Shown piece after piece: positions 4,661 through 5,467 of a stretch of DNA of 5,467 nt. Under the pieces are notes generated by a model, which worked only from the letters and a program-made list of their open reading frames with translations, did not search any database and was not told where the DNA came from. The DNA is from Actinomycetota bacterium (GTDB lineage: Bacteria; Actinomycetota; Coriobacteriia; Anaerosomatales; JAHIQC01). Position numbers and translations under genes: made by a program. Every line of letters starts with the position of its first letter. Positions within the stretch are counted from its first letter, which is position 1. The stretch spans positions 1-5,467 of the forward strand of contig JAHIQC010000246.1 of NCBI GenBank assembly GCA_018902765.1, given 5' to 3'.

Positions 4661-5467
4661 CAGACACCCCCTCGCCGGCCAGGCGGCACCCTTGCCAGGC
4701 GCAGCGCAACACCCCCGCCGCCAAGACGGCGAATAGGGGGAGGAAGCCATACACGAATCTGGGTTCGGGAACGAACATGAGCAGGGCGAGCGTGCCGAAG
4801 ACGATCATCATGGACAACGTCCTCAAGCGCGGCTCCCGAAACGCGAGCCCCATACCCGTAAGACCAAGAACGACCAGGAGGTAGTGGGTCACGAGAGTTA
4901 TCGACTTGATGTAGTTCTTGCCAGGCACCCATGGTTCAAAGTACATGTGCACTGACTTACCCACGGTAAACCACCATATCGTGCGAAGAGGGTTCTCTCT
5001 GAGCATTTGCCCGATAACCCGTTTCGCGTACACCGTCTTAGGTATCTCCAGCTTCTCTGCGTACCACCGCTTGTACGTTGGGCCGTGGTAGCTGAAACCC
5101 TCACCCATCTCATAGTAGTAGGAGTCGACTCCTGCGAGCATGGGATCGCCGCCGTGAGAAGAGAAGACCCAAGAATAACCCAGGACTACTTGGTTGCGCA
5201 CCACCCATGGTGCCATCACAAGAGCCCACGCAGCGAGCGACACCGCCGCCAGCTTCACGACGGCCTTACGGCGATCCCCTCGCCGCACCAGGAACTCGTA
5301 GACGAACGGGGCAACCGCGACCGGGGCAATTCCGGGTCGCACGTACACCGCGACCGCGAGTAGTGCGCCTGCGGCGACAGACCAGCGGACACTCGAGCGT
5401 TTCAGGGCGATCAGCTGCACCAAAACGTAGAGCAAGAACGTGGTCGTCGCGAACGACTCTGTCAGGA
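4653..5467 (-). CDS. GT39/PMT_2-type multi-membrane glycosyltransferase, C-terminal part (5' end outside window)
   Basis: About 270 residues are visible; the frame stays open to the right edge, where it reads LTESFATTTFLLYV. The protein is mostly membrane helices: about 5452-5400, 5385-5285 (two), 5260-5200, 4905-4840, 4815-4770 and 4755-4705. A loop contains APWVVRNQVVLGYSW, the P-W-x-x-R-N motif typical of the PMT_2/GT39 (ArnT-like) family, followed by the soluble Tyr-rich and Trp-rich loop SHGGDPMLAG onward. Near the end PEPRFVYGFLPLFAVLAAG matches the family's usual last R-Y-x-x-P-type helix. By family knowledge it moves a sugar from a polyprenyl-phosphate donor to a protein, lipid or glycan outside the membrane. 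The catalytic acidic residues expected in the first extracellular loop lie beyond the edge, so activity cannot be judged. The downstream GT2 enzyme could supply its donor. The acceptor is unknown. Confidence 0.9.
   Translation of the reverse strand, partial: LTESFATTTFLLYVLVQLIALKRSSVRWSVAAGALLAVAVYVRPGIAPVAVAPFVYEFLVRRGDRRKAVVKLAAVSLAAWALVMAPWVVRNQVVLGYSWVFSSHGGDPMLAGVDSYYYEMGEGFSYHGPTYKRWYAEKLEIPKTVYAKRVIGQMLRENPLRTIWWFTVGKSVHMYFEPWVPGKNYIKSITLVTHYLLVVLGLTGMGLAFREPRLRTLSMMIVFGTLALLMFVPEPRFVYGFLPLFAVLAAGVLRCAWQGCRLAGEGVSGA
4667..4673 (-). promoter_or_regulatory. Shine-Dalgarno of the GT2 gene, inside the upstream gene
   Basis: The minus strand reads GAGGGGG, then a six-base spacer, then GTG at 4658-4660. 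The site lies inside the last codons of the GT39-type gene, whose TAA (4653-4655) lies in the next gene's start region (GTGCATAA). This is a typical translational-coupling junction. Confidence 0.6.

Noticed and set aside
4661..4750. 30-residue N-terminal extension of the GT2 protein
   Set aside because: It is out of register with family length, reads as a shifted frame of the upstream glycosyltransferase, and the GTG at 4660 has a good ribosome site.

Overview
The window is GC-rich DNA with G/C-rich third codon positions, tightly packed genes on both strands and mostly non-ATG starts. It contains a multiheme c-type cytochrome, an orphan membrane histidine kinase, a tRNA-Leu gene and a pair of polyprenyl-phosphate-linked glycosyltransferase genes. 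This suggests an anaerobic, respiring high-GC bacterium. A cytochrome-rich actinobacterial lineage (Coriobacteriia/OPB41-like) or a deltaproteobacterium-like organism would fit, but that assignment is a guess from gene content only. I see no insertion sequence, CRISPR array, integrase or phage gene.

Layout. Positions 1-878 (minus) hold the 5' part of an exported cytochrome with at least four CxxCH heme sites; it runs off the left edge. A 300-base divergent region (about 879-1186) follows. It carries two stem-loops in the cytochrome leader, a possible cytochrome promoter, a cluster of TGACC half-sites and a promoter for the next gene. Positions 1187-1495 (plus) encode a small exported protein of unknown function. 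Its stop lies 17 bases from the stop of a convergent 109-residue unknown protein (1513-1842, minus). A second divergent region of about 200 bases leads to a 476-residue six-helix histidine kinase (2040-3470, plus) with no response regulator beside it. Then, on the minus strand, come a Rho-independent terminator (3511-3543), tRNA-Leu(CAG) with encoded CCA (3558-3643), its probable promoter (3658-3687), a DPM1-like family 2 glycosyltransferase (3707-4660) and the C-terminal part of a GT39/PMT_2-type multi-membrane glycosyltransferase (4653-5467), which runs off the right edge.

How the genes work together. The glycosyltransferases overlap by eight bases and form a coherent pair. The GT2 enzyme probably makes a polyprenyl-phosphate sugar on the cytoplasmic face, and the GT39-type enzyme probably uses such a donor on the outer face. 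No terminator is visible between the GT2 gene and the tRNA, so the operon may read through the tRNA to the shared terminator. The cytochrome and the small exported protein share a divergent control region and are both extracytoplasmic; a functional link is possible but unproven. The kinase is alone on its strand and its partner cannot be identified here.

I do not see a clearly new multi-gene system. The least ordinary parts are the cytochrome with its structured leader, the two small unknown genes and the orphan kinase.
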